In this document: in pieces, positions 55,227 through 62,871 of the stretch
How the letters are laid out: every line of letters starts with the position of its first letter
Position numbering within the stretch: position 1 is the stretch's first letter
DNA from: DATFJZ01 sp046482845
Lineage (GTDB): Bacteria > Desulfobacterota > Desulfobacteria > Desulfobacterales > Desulfobacteraceae
NCBI GenBank assembly: GCA_046482845.1
Contig: JAWOEJ010000291.1
Location: forward strand, 1 to 62,871
Length of the DNA stretch: 62,871 bases
Reading direction: 5' to 3'
Translations under genes and position numbers: made by a program
The notes under the pieces: model-generated
Databases searched by the model: none
What the model was told of the DNA's origin: nothing
What the model saw: the letters and a program-made list of their open reading frames with translations, nothing else

Positions 55227-55901
55227 ATGAACATTCTTTTTTTTGGACCAAACGGCAGTGGCAAGGGAACCCAGGGCACAATTCTAAAGGATAAATACAA
55301 TTGTGCGCATATTGAATCCGGTGCTATTTTCCGTGACAATATCAAAGGGGGAACTGAGCTGGGCAAAAAGGCAAAAGCCTATATTGACAGGGGCGACCTG
55401 GTACCTGACGAGATCACCATCCCCATGGTGCTTGACAGATTAAAACAGGATGACTGCAAAAACGGATGGCTCCTTGACGGATTTCCAAGGAACAAGGTAC
55501 AGGCTGAGAAACTCGACGCATCCCTTAAAGCGGAAGGACTTAAACTTGACTATGTCATTGAAATTCTGCTTGACCGCCAGATTGCAAAAAACAGAATCAT
55601 GGGACGGCGTTTGTGTGAAAATAACAACAACCACCCCAACAATATTTTTATTGACGCAATCAAACCTGACGGTGACAAATGCAGAGTTTGCGGTGGTGCA
55701 TTGACCAAAAGGGATGATGACCAGGATGAAGAAGCCATTGACAAACGTCACTCCATTTATTATGACACAGAAACCGGCACCCTTGCTGCGGCGTACTATT
55801 TCAGAGATATTGCAGAAAAGGATGCCTCGATGAAATACATTACCCTGGCCGGTGAAAAGGATCTCAAATCGGTAACGGATGAGCTGGTCTCAAAATTGTA
55901 G
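55227..55901 (+). CDS. adk: Adenylate kinase, metal-LID type of sulfate reducers
   Basis: Interconverts ATP+AMP and 2 ADP. The 224-residue protein has P-loop FFGPNGSGKGTQG, AMP site ESGAIFRDNI, LLDGFPRNKVQAEKL and NRIMGRRLCENNNNHPNN. In its LID, Cys-X5-His-X15-Cys-X2-Cys is exactly the spacing reported for the Co/Zn/Fe-binding Desulfovibrio gigas enzyme, instead of the common four-Cys site. AAAAAGGAGTTAAAC precedes ATG 55227. Sulfate activation yields AMP, so a strong adenylate kinase makes sense in such an organism (inference). Confidence 0.96.
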   Translation: MNILFFGPNGSGKGTQGTILKDKYNCAHIESGAIFRDNIKGGTELGKKAKAYIDRGDLVPDEITIPMVLDRLKQDDCKNGWLLDGFPRNKVQAEKLDASLKAEGLKLDYVIEILLDRQIAKNRIMGRRLCENNNNHPNNIFIDAIKPDGDKCRVCGGALTKRDDDQDEEAIDKRHSIYYDTETGTLAAAYYFRDIAEKDASMKYITLAGEKDLKSVTDELVSKL

Positions 55902-56000
55902 ACAGATCAGCCTGAACCGGGTCTGCCTGAACAGGAATTCACTGCTGTAAAACCAGCCATTGCTCAGGCAGATAAAAATAATTCAGGATTCATTTTTTGC

Positions 56001-56029
56001 TTGCCCTGAAACAATGACTCTGCTATGAT
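56001..56029 (+). promoter_or_regulatory. Candidate rpsU promoter
   Basis: TTGCCC (56001-56006), 17-nt spacer, TATGAT (56024-56029), 54 bp before the preferred rpsU start. Confidence 0.6.
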
Positions 56030-56082
56030 TACTGATTAAAAAATAAACCATCCTTATGATGGGCAAAAAAGGGGCGATATAT

Positions 56083-56283
56083 TTGAAGGAAATCACAGTC
56101 AAAGTCATTGACAATGACGTTGAAAAAGCCATGAAGATTCTAAAAAAGAAAATTCAGAACGACGGGCTTTTTAAACGTCTTAAACTGAAAAAGCATTTTG
56201 AAAAACCCAGTCAGTTCAGACGGCGGAAAATGAGAGAAGCAATGAGAAGACAGCGCATTGCAAGTTCCCGGAAAAGTAGATAG
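56083..56283 (+). CDS. rpsU: Ribosomal protein bS21
   Basis: Small-subunit protein that helps expose the anti-Shine-Dalgarno region of 16S rRNA. The product starts KEITVKVIDNDVEKAMKILK and continues with FEKPSQFRRRKMREAMRRQ, all typical. An in-frame ATG at 56056 has no ribosome site; TTG 56083 has GGGG 8 nt upstream and gives the usual 66-residue length, so it is preferred. It is followed by a terminator. Confidence 0.92.
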   Translation: MKEITVKVIDNDVEKAMKILKKKIQNDGLFKRLKLKKHFEKPSQFRRRKMREAMRRQRIASSRKSR

Positions 56284-56318
56284 CAGGCCATACAGGCCGA
56301 TGTTCTGTTTCAGCCAAG

Positions 56319-56368
56319 AACCCGGCAGATGTCTTTTGATTATATTTATAAACACCTGTCGGGTTTTT
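56319..56368 (+). terminator. Intrinsic terminator after rpsU
   Basis: AACCCGGCAG (56319-56328) pairs with CTGTCGGGTT (56356-56365) over 10 bp with one G-T, then TTTTT. Confidence 0.75.
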
Positions 56369-56396
56369 AGGCTTCTCAGCAATAAAAGCCCTTTTT

Positions 56397-57692
56397 ATGA
56401 AAAAGATATCATACAACCAGTGCCTTAAAGAAATGTTCGCCCTTGGCCGTTTCGGCATCAAGCTTGAACTTTCAACCATACAGGGGATACTGAGCCGATT
56501 GGGGCTTGTTAGACCCACGTTCAAGGCTGTCCACCTGGCCGGAACCAACGGGAAAGGGTCCACCGCAGCCTACTGCGCTGATCTTTTAAGGCAGTCTGGC
56601 TTTAAAACAGGGCTTTACACCTCTCCCCATCTGATCAAATTCAATGAACGCTTTTCTATAAACGGCAAAGATGTGTCTGATCAGGATATTGTGGAAGCAT
56701 ACCTGGCAGTTAAAAAAGCAGATACAGGAGAGAGGCAGGCCACTTTTTTTGAAATTGCCACAGCCATTGGACTTTATCTGTTTCACCGGGAAAAGGTGGA
56801 CTGGGCGGTTATGGAAACCGGAATGGGAGGCAGACTGGATGCCACCAATATCCTGGAGCCCCAGGTAACGATTATCACCAATATTTCCATGGAACATACC
56901 GATTATCTGGGAACCACCATTGAAGCCATCACCCGGGAAAAAGGGGGGATAATCAAGGAAAACACCCCGGTCATCACAGCGATAAGGCAGAATGCCGCCC
57001 GTGATATCATCCGATCCATTGCCAGGGAAAAAGCTGCACCCCTTTATCAGCATCAAAGGGAGTTTAAAACCAGCATCCATAGCAATGGGCAGTTTTTTGA
57101 TTATCTGGGAATGAACCAAACATGGACAGGGCTTAAAACCGGTCTGGCCGGACAGCATCAGATGGAAAACGCTTCACTGGCCCTGGCCGCATTTGAACTT
57201 CTCATGGAGGATTCCGCTTTCAAGTCATCAAAACCACTGTCCCTGGAAAAAATAAGGGAGAGTATTTACACCACCCAGTGGCCGGGCCGTCTTGAATATA
57301 TAAAGGAATCCCCCATGGTTATCCTTGACGGTGCCCACAACCTTGAAGCTGCAGCCAGACTTGGCACTTATCTCAAAGACAATCTGTCGGATAAAAAAAT
57401 TACCCTGGTGATCGGAATTTTAAATGACAAGCCCTATAAAGAAATGCTTAAAAGCCTTGTTCCCCATGCTGACACCGTAATTGTCACCAAAGCTGAGATC
57501 GACAGAAGCCTTGATCCTGACATTTTAAAAAACACCGTTGAGACCCTGTCAGATAAAAAGCCCATTGTCATTGAAAAAGTGGCTGAAGCTGTGGAAACAG
57601 CAGTTAAAAACGCATCTGATCTTGATGCAGTCTGCATTGCAGGGTCCCTTTACGTTGCAGGAGAGGCAAGAAAAAAATTGTTAACCCTTTAA
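56397..57692 (+). CDS. folC: Folylpolyglutamate synthase / dihydrofolate synthase
   Basis: Adds glutamate to folates. The 431-residue Mur-ligase-fold enzyme has the P-loop LAGTNGKGSTAAYCADL, TSPHLIKFNERF, METGMGGRLDATN, TNISMEHTDYLG and ILDGAHNLEAA. Whether it makes dihydrofolate as well cannot be told from sequence. It begins 29 bp after the rpsU terminator. Confidence 0.95.
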   Translation: MKKISYNQCLKEMFALGRFGIKLELSTIQGILSRLGLVRPTFKAVHLAGTNGKGSTAAYCADLLRQSGFKTGLYTSPHLIKFNERFSINGKDVSDQDIVEAYLAVKKADTGERQATFFEIATAIGLYLFHREKVDWAVMETGMGGRLDATNILEPQVTIITNISMEHTDYLGTTIEAITREKGGIIKENTPVITAIRQNAARDIIRSIAREKAAPLYQHQREFKTSIHSNGQFFDYLGMNQTWTGLKTGLAGQHQMENASLALAAFELLMEDSAFKSSKPLSLEKIRESIYTTQWPGRLEYIKESPMVILDGAHNLEAAARLGTYLKDNLSDKKITLVIGILNDKPYKEMLKSLVPHADTVIVTKAEIDRSLDPDILKNTVETLSDKKPIVIEKVAEAVETAVKNASDLDAVCIAGSLYVAGEARKKLLTL

Positions 57693-57700
57693 AAATCTAT

Positions 57701-57776
57701 GCGCCCGTAGCCGAGTGGATAAGGCGTCAGCCTCCGAAGCTGAAGACCGCTGGTTCGATTCCAGCCGGGCGCACCA
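57701..57776 (+). tRNA. tRNA-Arg (CCG)
   Basis: A 76-nt cloverleaf with encoded CCA: acceptor GCGCCCG / CGGGCGC, D arm GCC-GAGTGGATAA-GGC, anticodon stem TCAGC / GCTGA around CTCCGAA (anticodon CCG), T arm CTGG-TTCGATT-CCAG. It reads CGG codons. Confidence 0.95.
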
Positions 57777-57929
57777 GAAAAAATTCTGCCCCCTGTCTCA
57801 TTTCCCGAATAACGGCCATGAAATTATACTCCCGGCAAATAAATATAAAAACCGAACAAATGCGGTCCAATGCTTTTACTTCCAGATCTCCAAGACCGTT
57901 AAAAGGATTTCTGCAGCTGCAGAAAAATC

Positions 57930-59174
57930 ATGAATCCATCCAGACTTAAAATCGGCATGATCAGCTATAGAAGCAATCCCCACTGCGGGGGGCAGGGCGT
58001 GTATATCAGAAATTTAAGCCAGGCCCTGTCCGATCTCGGACATGAGGTAGAAGTCATTTCAGGACCGCAAGATCCCCTTTTAAACGCAAATTCAAAACTC
58101 ACCATGCTCAAAACACTGGACCTGTACAATCCTGATGATCTTTTCAGAACACCGAAAACACATGAGCTTAAAGAATTTATCAATCTTGTGGAATGGCTTG
58201 GCGTATCTACCATGGGGTATCCTGAGCCGCTGTGCTTTGGCATGCGGGCAAAACAATACCTTATGGATAAACTTGACCGCTATGATATCATCCATGACAA
58301 TCAGAGCCTTTCCTTTGGAATCCACGCCCTTTCCAAAAAGATCCCGGTTACCGCCACCATCCACCATCCCATTACCGTTGACAGGCGGATTGCCGTAAAA
58401 AGCACCCGGTCCTTTTTTAAAAAACTAAAGCATCTCAGGTGGTATTCTTTTATCGGCATGCAGAAATATGTGGCCAGGAGACTGCCGCAGATTATCACGG
58501 TTTCCAATTATTCAAAAAAGGATATTGCCGGGGAATTTTCAATACCTGAAACCAAATTCACCACCATCCCCATCGGCATAGACACCACAATTTTTTATCC
58601 CCTGGACAGAACAAAGCGTCAGCCTGACCGGCTAATCGTCACCAACAGTGCGGACACGCCCTTGAAGGGACTGTTTTATCTTCTCCATGCCGTTAAAAAA
58701 GTATCTGAAACACGGCCTGTGAGCTTGACAGTCATTGGCTCCCCCAGGGAAAACGGCGGAATTGAACGATTGATAAAAACCCTTGACCTGACAAACATTG
58801 TCCGTTTCACCGGAAGAATAGACAATGCCCGGTTCAGACAGGAATATGCAGCATCTGCCATTGCTGTGGTCCCTTCGGTTTATGAGGGGTTCGGCCTGCC
58901 CGTGGGCGAAGCCATGGCCTGCAGAATTCCTGTTATATCAACCACAGGCGGCGCCCTCCCAGAGGTGGCCGGGAATGCGGCAAAACTGGTTCCCCCGGCA
59001 GACTGCAATGCCCTTGCAGCGGCCATAACAGAACTGCTTGACGATCCAGAAGAACAGGAAAGACTGGCAGAAAAAGGGTATAACCGTGTTATGAGCCATT
59101 TTACCTGGGCCCGTACAGCTGAAGACACAGCCAGCGCCTACAGGAAAATCATCCATGATAACAATAGACCTTGA
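57930..59174 (+). CDS. GT4-type glycosyltransferase
   Basis: A 414-residue GT-B glycosyltransferase. N-terminal MISYRSNPHCGGQGVYIRNL is the acceptor-side glycine loop; C-terminal VPSVYEGFGLPVGEAMACRI carries the E-x7-E motif binding the nucleotide sugar. Sugar and acceptor are unknown; cell-surface glycan or glycolipid synthesis is likely. It overlaps the next gene by 20 bp, so the two act as a unit. Confidence 0.9.
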   Translation: MNPSRLKIGMISYRSNPHCGGQGVYIRNLSQALSDLGHEVEVISGPQDPLLNANSKLTMLKTLDLYNPDDLFRTPKTHELKEFINLVEWLGVSTMGYPEPLCFGMRAKQYLMDKLDRYDIIHDNQSLSFGIHALSKKIPVTATIHHPITVDRRIAVKSTRSFFKKLKHLRWYSFIGMQKYVARRLPQIITVSNYSKKDIAGEFSIPETKFTTIPIGIDTTIFYPLDRTKRQPDRLIVTNSADTPLKGLFYLLHAVKKVSETRPVSLTVIGSPRENGGIERLIKTLDLTNIVRFTGRIDNARFRQEYAASAIAVVPSVYEGFGLPVGEAMACRIPVISTTGGALPEVAGNAAKLVPPADCNALAAAITELLDDPEEQERLAEKGYNRVMSHFTWARTAEDTASAYRKIIHDNNRP

Positions 59175-59868
59175 TTGTTTTGAAATCACACCCGGCGCCA
59201 GGGTCCTGGATATGGGATGCGGAGAAGGCCGGCATACCGCTGCTGTATTTGACCAGAAAAGAGGATTCTGCGTTGCCGCAGACAGGGACAAAAGCGCCCT
59301 CAAGGCCTGCAGACAAAAACTGGCATTCCATGAAACCGCCGCCGGCATAACCCATGCGGCCTGGGCCCCTGCCCTGACGGACATTACCTGTACCGGCTTT
59401 AAAACCAGTATCTTTGATATTGTCATATGCTCTGAAGTACTGGAGCACATTATTGACCATGAAAAAGCCATGTCCGAGCTGACAAGAATTTTAAAACCCG
59501 GGGGAATCCTTGCCGTTTCAGTACCCCGGTTCTGGCCGGAAAAGATATGCTGGCTGCTCTCAGATGCGTATTTTAATGTCAACCAGGGGCATGTCAGAAT
59601 TTATAAAAAAAAAGAACTCATACAAAAAATTGAACAAAACGGGCCAACGCTCTTTAAGGCTCACCACGCCCACAGCCTGCACTCCCCTTTCTGGTGGCTT
59701 AAATGCCTTGTGGGGCCGGCCCGGACAGATGCCAGATCCGTATCCCTCTACCACAGACTTCTGGTCTGGGATCTCATGAAAAAGCCTTTTTTAACAAGAT
59801 TTTTTGACAGACTGTTCAACCCTGTCCTTGGGAAAAGCCTGGTACTCTATTTTAAAAACAGATCATAA
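59155..59868 (+). CDS. Class I SAM-dependent methyltransferase
   Basis: The 237-residue protein has motif I VLDMGCGEGRHTAA, the acidic VAADRDKSALKAC and FDIVICSEVLEHIIDHEKAM, then a loop-rich C-terminal part. Methyltransf_11/25-like; coupled to the glycosyltransferase, so it may methylate the same glycan or lipid. Substrate unknown. Confidence 0.88.
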   Translation: MITIDLDCFEITPGARVLDMGCGEGRHTAAVFDQKRGFCVAADRDKSALKACRQKLAFHETAAGITHAAWAPALTDITCTGFKTSIFDIVICSEVLEHIIDHEKAMSELTRILKPGGILAVSVPRFWPEKICWLLSDAYFNVNQGHVRIYKKKELIQKIEQNGPTLFKAHHAHSLHSPFWWLKCLVGPARTDARSVSLYHRLLVWDLMKKPFLTRFFDRLFNPVLGKSLVLYFKNRS

Positions 59869-59873
59869 CCTTT

Positions 59874-60488
59874 TTATAATTTCTGAAGCACCCCCAGGGT
59901 GCCGGTCATGGAAAAGAATGTAAACCCGCCTGAAGAAAGGGCTTTTTCATAAATGGTTCTCGGGGCCTGGCCCCCCTGATCCGGATCCATAAAAATATCA
60001 TGTATCACAAGAAACCCGTCTGGCATAATATGGTCTGTCCAGACATGATAATCGGTGAGCGCTGCCTCAAAGGTATGGCCCCCGTCTATAAACACAAGGG
60101 AAAGGGGCGTGGACCACATTTTTCCGGCTGTTTCTGAATCTGACACAATGGGAACCACAGTGTGCTCAAGGGATGCCCTTTCAAGGGTGTTTTGAAAACA
60201 ATCAAAGGTATTTATTCGGTTCAGCCGTTTACTGAACAGATCAGGATCAAAATATTCTTCACCGGGCTGTTGTTCTTCTGATCCTTTGTGATGATCAATG
60301 GAAAAAAGAATGCTGTTGTTTTCCCTGCATGCCGTGCCGATAAAATAGGCGGATTTTCCGCAGTAACTGCCTATTTCAAGGCAGGGGCCCATTGCTGAAG
60401 CTGTACAGGCTGTCCTGTAAAGGGTTTCTGCTTCATGATCCGCCATAAACCCTTTTATTTTTCTGCTGAATTCAAAATCAATCGTCAT
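59874..60488 (-). CDS. Class I SAM methyltransferase (Methyltransf_24-like)
   Basis: The 204-residue protein has motif I CLEIGSYCGKSAYFIG, ILFSIDHHKGSEEQQ and LVFIDGGHTFEAALTDYHVW, as in the Methyltransf_24 group often linked to surface-polysaccharide loci. It is converging with the previous gene (5 bp between stops) and overlaps the ftsK end by 11 bp, so it is probably read from the ftsK transcript. Confidence 0.82.
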   Translation of the reverse strand: MTIDFEFSRKIKGFMADHEAETLYRTACTASAMGPCLEIGSYCGKSAYFIGTACRENNSILFSIDHHKGSEEQQPGEEYFDPDLFSKRLNRINTFDCFQNTLERASLEHTVVPIVSDSETAGKMWSTPLSLVFIDGGHTFEAALTDYHVWTDHIMPDGFLVIHDIFMDPDQGGQAPRTIYEKALSSGGFTFFSMTGTLGVLQKL

Positions 60489-62799
60489 AACTCTTTACCA
60501 GCACCTCCCGCTGCTTTGCCCCGTCCTGGGGACCGATCACCCCTTCTTTTTCCATTATTTCAATAATCCTGGCGGCCCGGTTGTACCCAATGCGCAGGTG
60601 GCGCTGCACGCTGGAAATAGACGCCTGCCGGGTCCGGGTCACCAGGGCCACGGCTTCATCATATTTCTCGTCATACTCTGATTTGTCAACTATTGCTTGA
60701 TCCTCATCCGGCTTTTCCGTTATGTCCTCTATATACGCGGGAGGCTGCTGGGCCTTTAAAAATTCTGTTATGCGGCTGATCTCCTCCTCTGAAATATAGG
60801 CGCACTGAATCCGCTGCAGTCTGCCCGTGCCCGGAGGGAGAAAGAGCATATCCCCGTTGCCCAGAAGCCTTTCCGACCCATTGGCATCCAGAATGGTTCT
60901 GGAATCCGTCCGGGAAGACACCTGAAAGGATATCCGGGTGGGGAAATTAGCCTTTATTACTCCGGTCAGCACATCTACTGAAGGCCTCTGGGTCGCCAGA
61001 ATCATGTGAATACCGGCTGCTCTGGCCATCTGGGCCAGTCGGGTCAGGGCTGACTCTACATCCCTTGACGCCACCATCATCAGATCTGCAAGCTCATCCA
61101 CAATCACCACAAGATAGGGGAGTTTTTCCAGAGGATCTTCCTGATCACCGCTTTGATTATCCAGCCGGTCTCCTTCACTATCAAATGTTGCTGACTTTTT
61201 TTCCTTTCTGTTTTTTTTCTTCCTGTCCACCATGGCATTGTACTGGCGCAGATTTCTCATTGAATTTTGGGCCAGAAGCTCGTAGCGTCTTTCCATTTCA
61301 CGCACAGCCCAGAACAGGGCGTTGGTGGCTTTTTTCATATCTGTTACCACAGGGGAAATCAAATGGGGAATCCCGTCGTATACGGACAATTCAATCCTTT
61401 TGGGATCGACCATGATAAATTTAACCTCTTCAGGTCCTGCCTTGTAAAGGATACTGGTTATCATGGCATTCAAACCAACACTTTTTCCGGTTCCTGTGGC
61501 CCCTGCGATTAAAAGATGGGGCATGGTATCAAGCTGTGCCGCCACAGGGATGCCGAATATATCCTTTCCAAGTCCAAGGGTAAGTTTTGAAGCGGAGGCT
61601 TTAAATTCAGAGGACACAAGAAGCTCCTTTAAGGTGACAATCATTTTCACATCATTGGGAATTTCTACGCCCACCACATCCTTACCTGGAATAGGGGCCA
61701 CAATCCTGATACTGAGGGCGCTCAAGGCAAGGGCAAGGTCGTCTGTCAGATTTACAATCTTGCTTATTTTAATACCCGGTGCCGGCCTGTATTCAAAGGT
61801 GGTAATAACAGGCCCGGGCAAAATAGCAACCACTTCACCGGTTATACCGAAATCATTGAGCTTTTTCTCAAGGATCTCCCCTTTTTTTCTTAAAACCTCC
61901 CTGTCAACCCCGTTCGTATTTTTTTTAACATCCCTGAGAAGGGAAACCGGCGGCAGCGTTGCTTTTTTTTCTTCTCTTACATCCTCAATATCAGCGGTCA
62001 CATCTGATATTGATTTCTTTTTACCCACTTCCCTGATCACTAAAGCTTTTTTATTGTTACGGGAAGGGGCTGTGTGATTTTCCCCGGTTTCCACCGGTGC
62101 ATTTAAAAATTTCGGGATTTGGGCAGCCCTGTCTTTTTTACTTTGAATTTTTTTAATAAAGGCTGAAGAGGCTGCATTCCAGGAATTTTCATAGATGCTT
62201 TTAATTTGCAGAAAAAGATTTTTAGCACAAAAGCACAGGGATTTTACCAACTTGACCATCCAGAAAAAAAGGAGAGAAACCATTCTCTTCAGTATAAGAA
62301 GACACGCAGATAAGGTGATACCGGTTGCCATGACAAAACCGAGAACAAAGAAAAAGAACAGTATAATAAAGGCACCGGCGGGTTTGGAAAAGGTCACAAG
62401 AAAATCGGATAAAAAGCTGCCGAACAGCCCGCCTGCACAATAGTATTTCCCAAAAAGAGAATACTCAGGGTGAAACACAGAAAGCAGACTGCCCGTACTG
62501 ACAATAATCAAAAAAATTCCGGACAGGGTAAGCATCAGAACAGACCTTGTGATCTGTTTCACTGCCCATCTTGCACAGAGCAGAAAAAAAAGCGGAATCC
62601 AGAATGCGCCAAGCCCAAAGAAAAAAATCAAAACACCTGAATAATACGCCCCCACAAGCCCCAGACTGTTCTCAATCGGGCCGGACAGGGGAGAGGTATG
62701 GCTCATCACGGTAGGGTCAGAAGGATCATAGGATAAAAGGCTGACCAGGGTCAGCACAAATAAAAACAAAAAAAAGATACTGAGTATTTCTTTTTTCAT
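60478..62799 (-). CDS. ftsK: DNA translocase FtsK
   Basis: Septum-located motor that pumps chromosome ends during division. The 773-residue protein has four or five N-terminal membrane helices (about 5-175), a short linker, the motor with Walker A IAGATGTGKSVGLNAM and Walker B LVVIVDELADLMMV, ILATQRPSVDVLTG, and a C-terminal winged-helix gamma domain (QRHLRIGYNRAARIIEIME) that reads polar DNA motifs. The linker is much shorter than in E. coli. Its ATG overlaps the upstream stop (ATGA). Confidence 0.97.
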   Translation of the reverse strand: MKKEILSIFFLFLFVLTLVSLLSYDPSDPTVMSHTSPLSGPIENSLGLVGAYYSGVLIFFFGLGAFWIPLFFLLCARWAVKQITRSVLMLTLSGIFLIIVSTGSLLSVFHPEYSLFGKYYCAGGLFGSFLSDFLVTFSKPAGAFIILFFFFVLGFVMATGITLSACLLILKRMVSLLFFWMVKLVKSLCFCAKNLFLQIKSIYENSWNAASSAFIKKIQSKKDRAAQIPKFLNAPVETGENHTAPSRNNKKALVIREVGKKKSISDVTADIEDVREEKKATLPPVSLLRDVKKNTNGVDREVLRKKGEILEKKLNDFGITGEVVAILPGPVITTFEYRPAPGIKISKIVNLTDDLALALSALSIRIVAPIPGKDVVGVEIPNDVKMIVTLKELLVSSEFKASASKLTLGLGKDIFGIPVAAQLDTMPHLLIAGATGTGKSVGLNAMITSILYKAGPEEVKFIMVDPKRIELSVYDGIPHLISPVVTDMKKATNALFWAVREMERRYELLAQNSMRNLRQYNAMVDRKKKNRKEKKSATFDSEGDRLDNQSGDQEDPLEKLPYLVVIVDELADLMMVASRDVESALTRLAQMARAAGIHMILATQRPSVDVLTGVIKANFPTRISFQVSSRTDSRTILDANGSERLLGNGDMLFLPPGTGRLQRIQCAYISEEEISRITEFLKAQQPPAYIEDITEKPDEDQAIVDKSEYDEKYDEAVALVTRTRQASISSVQRHLRIGYNRAARIIEIMEKEGVIGPQDGAKQREVLVKSYDD

Positions 62800-62871
62800 A
62801 CTTCAATTATGATAGGCAGGATCACGGGTCTGCGTCTGATCGTAAAAAAGAAATACTGTTTCAGGGCTTTC
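62796..62871 (-). CDS. Ribonuclease J, C-terminal end (5' part outside window)
   Basis: The last 24 codons read KALKQYFFFTIRRRPVILPI and end in IIEV, matching the conserved C-terminus of RNase J (RRRPMILPVIxEV). Only this tail is visible. It overlaps ftsK by 4 bp. Confidence 0.72.
   Translation of the reverse strand, partial: KALKQYFFFTIRRRPVILPIIIEV

Overview
The window looks like chromosomal core DNA of a sulfate-reducing deltaproteobacterium of the Desulfobacteraceae type (Desulfobacter/Desulfobacula-like). The strongest hint is an adenylate kinase whose LID carries the Cys-X5-His-X15-Cys-X2-Cys metal site described for Desulfovibrio gigas. Gene order agrees: coaE/rho/rpmE/prfA/prmC followed by rpsB/tsf/pyrH/frr/uppS/cdsA/dxr/rseP. 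This placement is an inference from family knowledge; no database search was possible.

Layout. 1-313: 3' part of cutA. 314-1255: a heptamer repeat tract, a 244-bp palindromic miniature element, a promoter and a translated attenuator. 1256-9596: branched-chain amino acid operon ilvD-ilvB-ilvN-ilvC-cimA-leuA on the plus strand. Citramalate synthase implies that isoleucine is made from pyruvate and acetyl-CoA rather than only from threonine. 9603-10884: a chalcone-isomerase-like exported protein and an orphan second AHAS small subunit. 10919-18202: four-gene stress-kinase cluster prkA-yeaH-spoVR plus a divergent prkA paralogue. 18746-22155: an acidic-repeat protein of unknown function and a chemoreceptor, tail to tail. 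22285-27703: a cytosolic NMT1-like binding protein, ispD, an HPr-domain protein and a minimal SufC/SufB pair. 27941-32148: RNase P RNA, a zinc-ribbon protein, a NIF3-family protein, a CAU tRNA and rpoD. 32169-34665: dnaG and hisB. 34831-38835: a YcaO-TPR protein facing away from dnaG, then an HD protein and a GAF/HD-GYP protein. 39030-49650: purQ-purL-rseP-dxr-cdsA-uppS-frr-pyrH-tsf-rpsB on the minus strand. 49841-54921: prmC-prfA-rpmE-rho-coaE. 55227-59868: adk, rpsU, folC, tRNA-Arg, a glycosyltransferase and a methyltransferase on the plus strand. 59874-62871: a second methyltransferase, ftsK and the end of the RNase J gene.

Two results stand out. First, the ilv operon is preceded by a 27-codon leader peptide in which 16 residues are Ile, Leu or Val. 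An intrinsic terminator follows, and a 9-nt segment at the leader stop codon can pair with the terminator's 5' arm: a complete classical attenuator. Second, many spacers contain miniature palindromic elements with different cores but near-identical ends (consensus ACTCGATNATCAAG). Five of the six complete copies are flanked by a matching 3-bp duplication (AAA, ATA, GTA, GTT, GAT). They therefore appear to be a family of non-autonomous mobile elements, one sitting inside the pyrH-frr operon and one between rho and coaE. Tandem AGCTAAC heptamers occur upstream of cutA, the HD-GYP gene and adk with 14, 6 and about 2.5 units.
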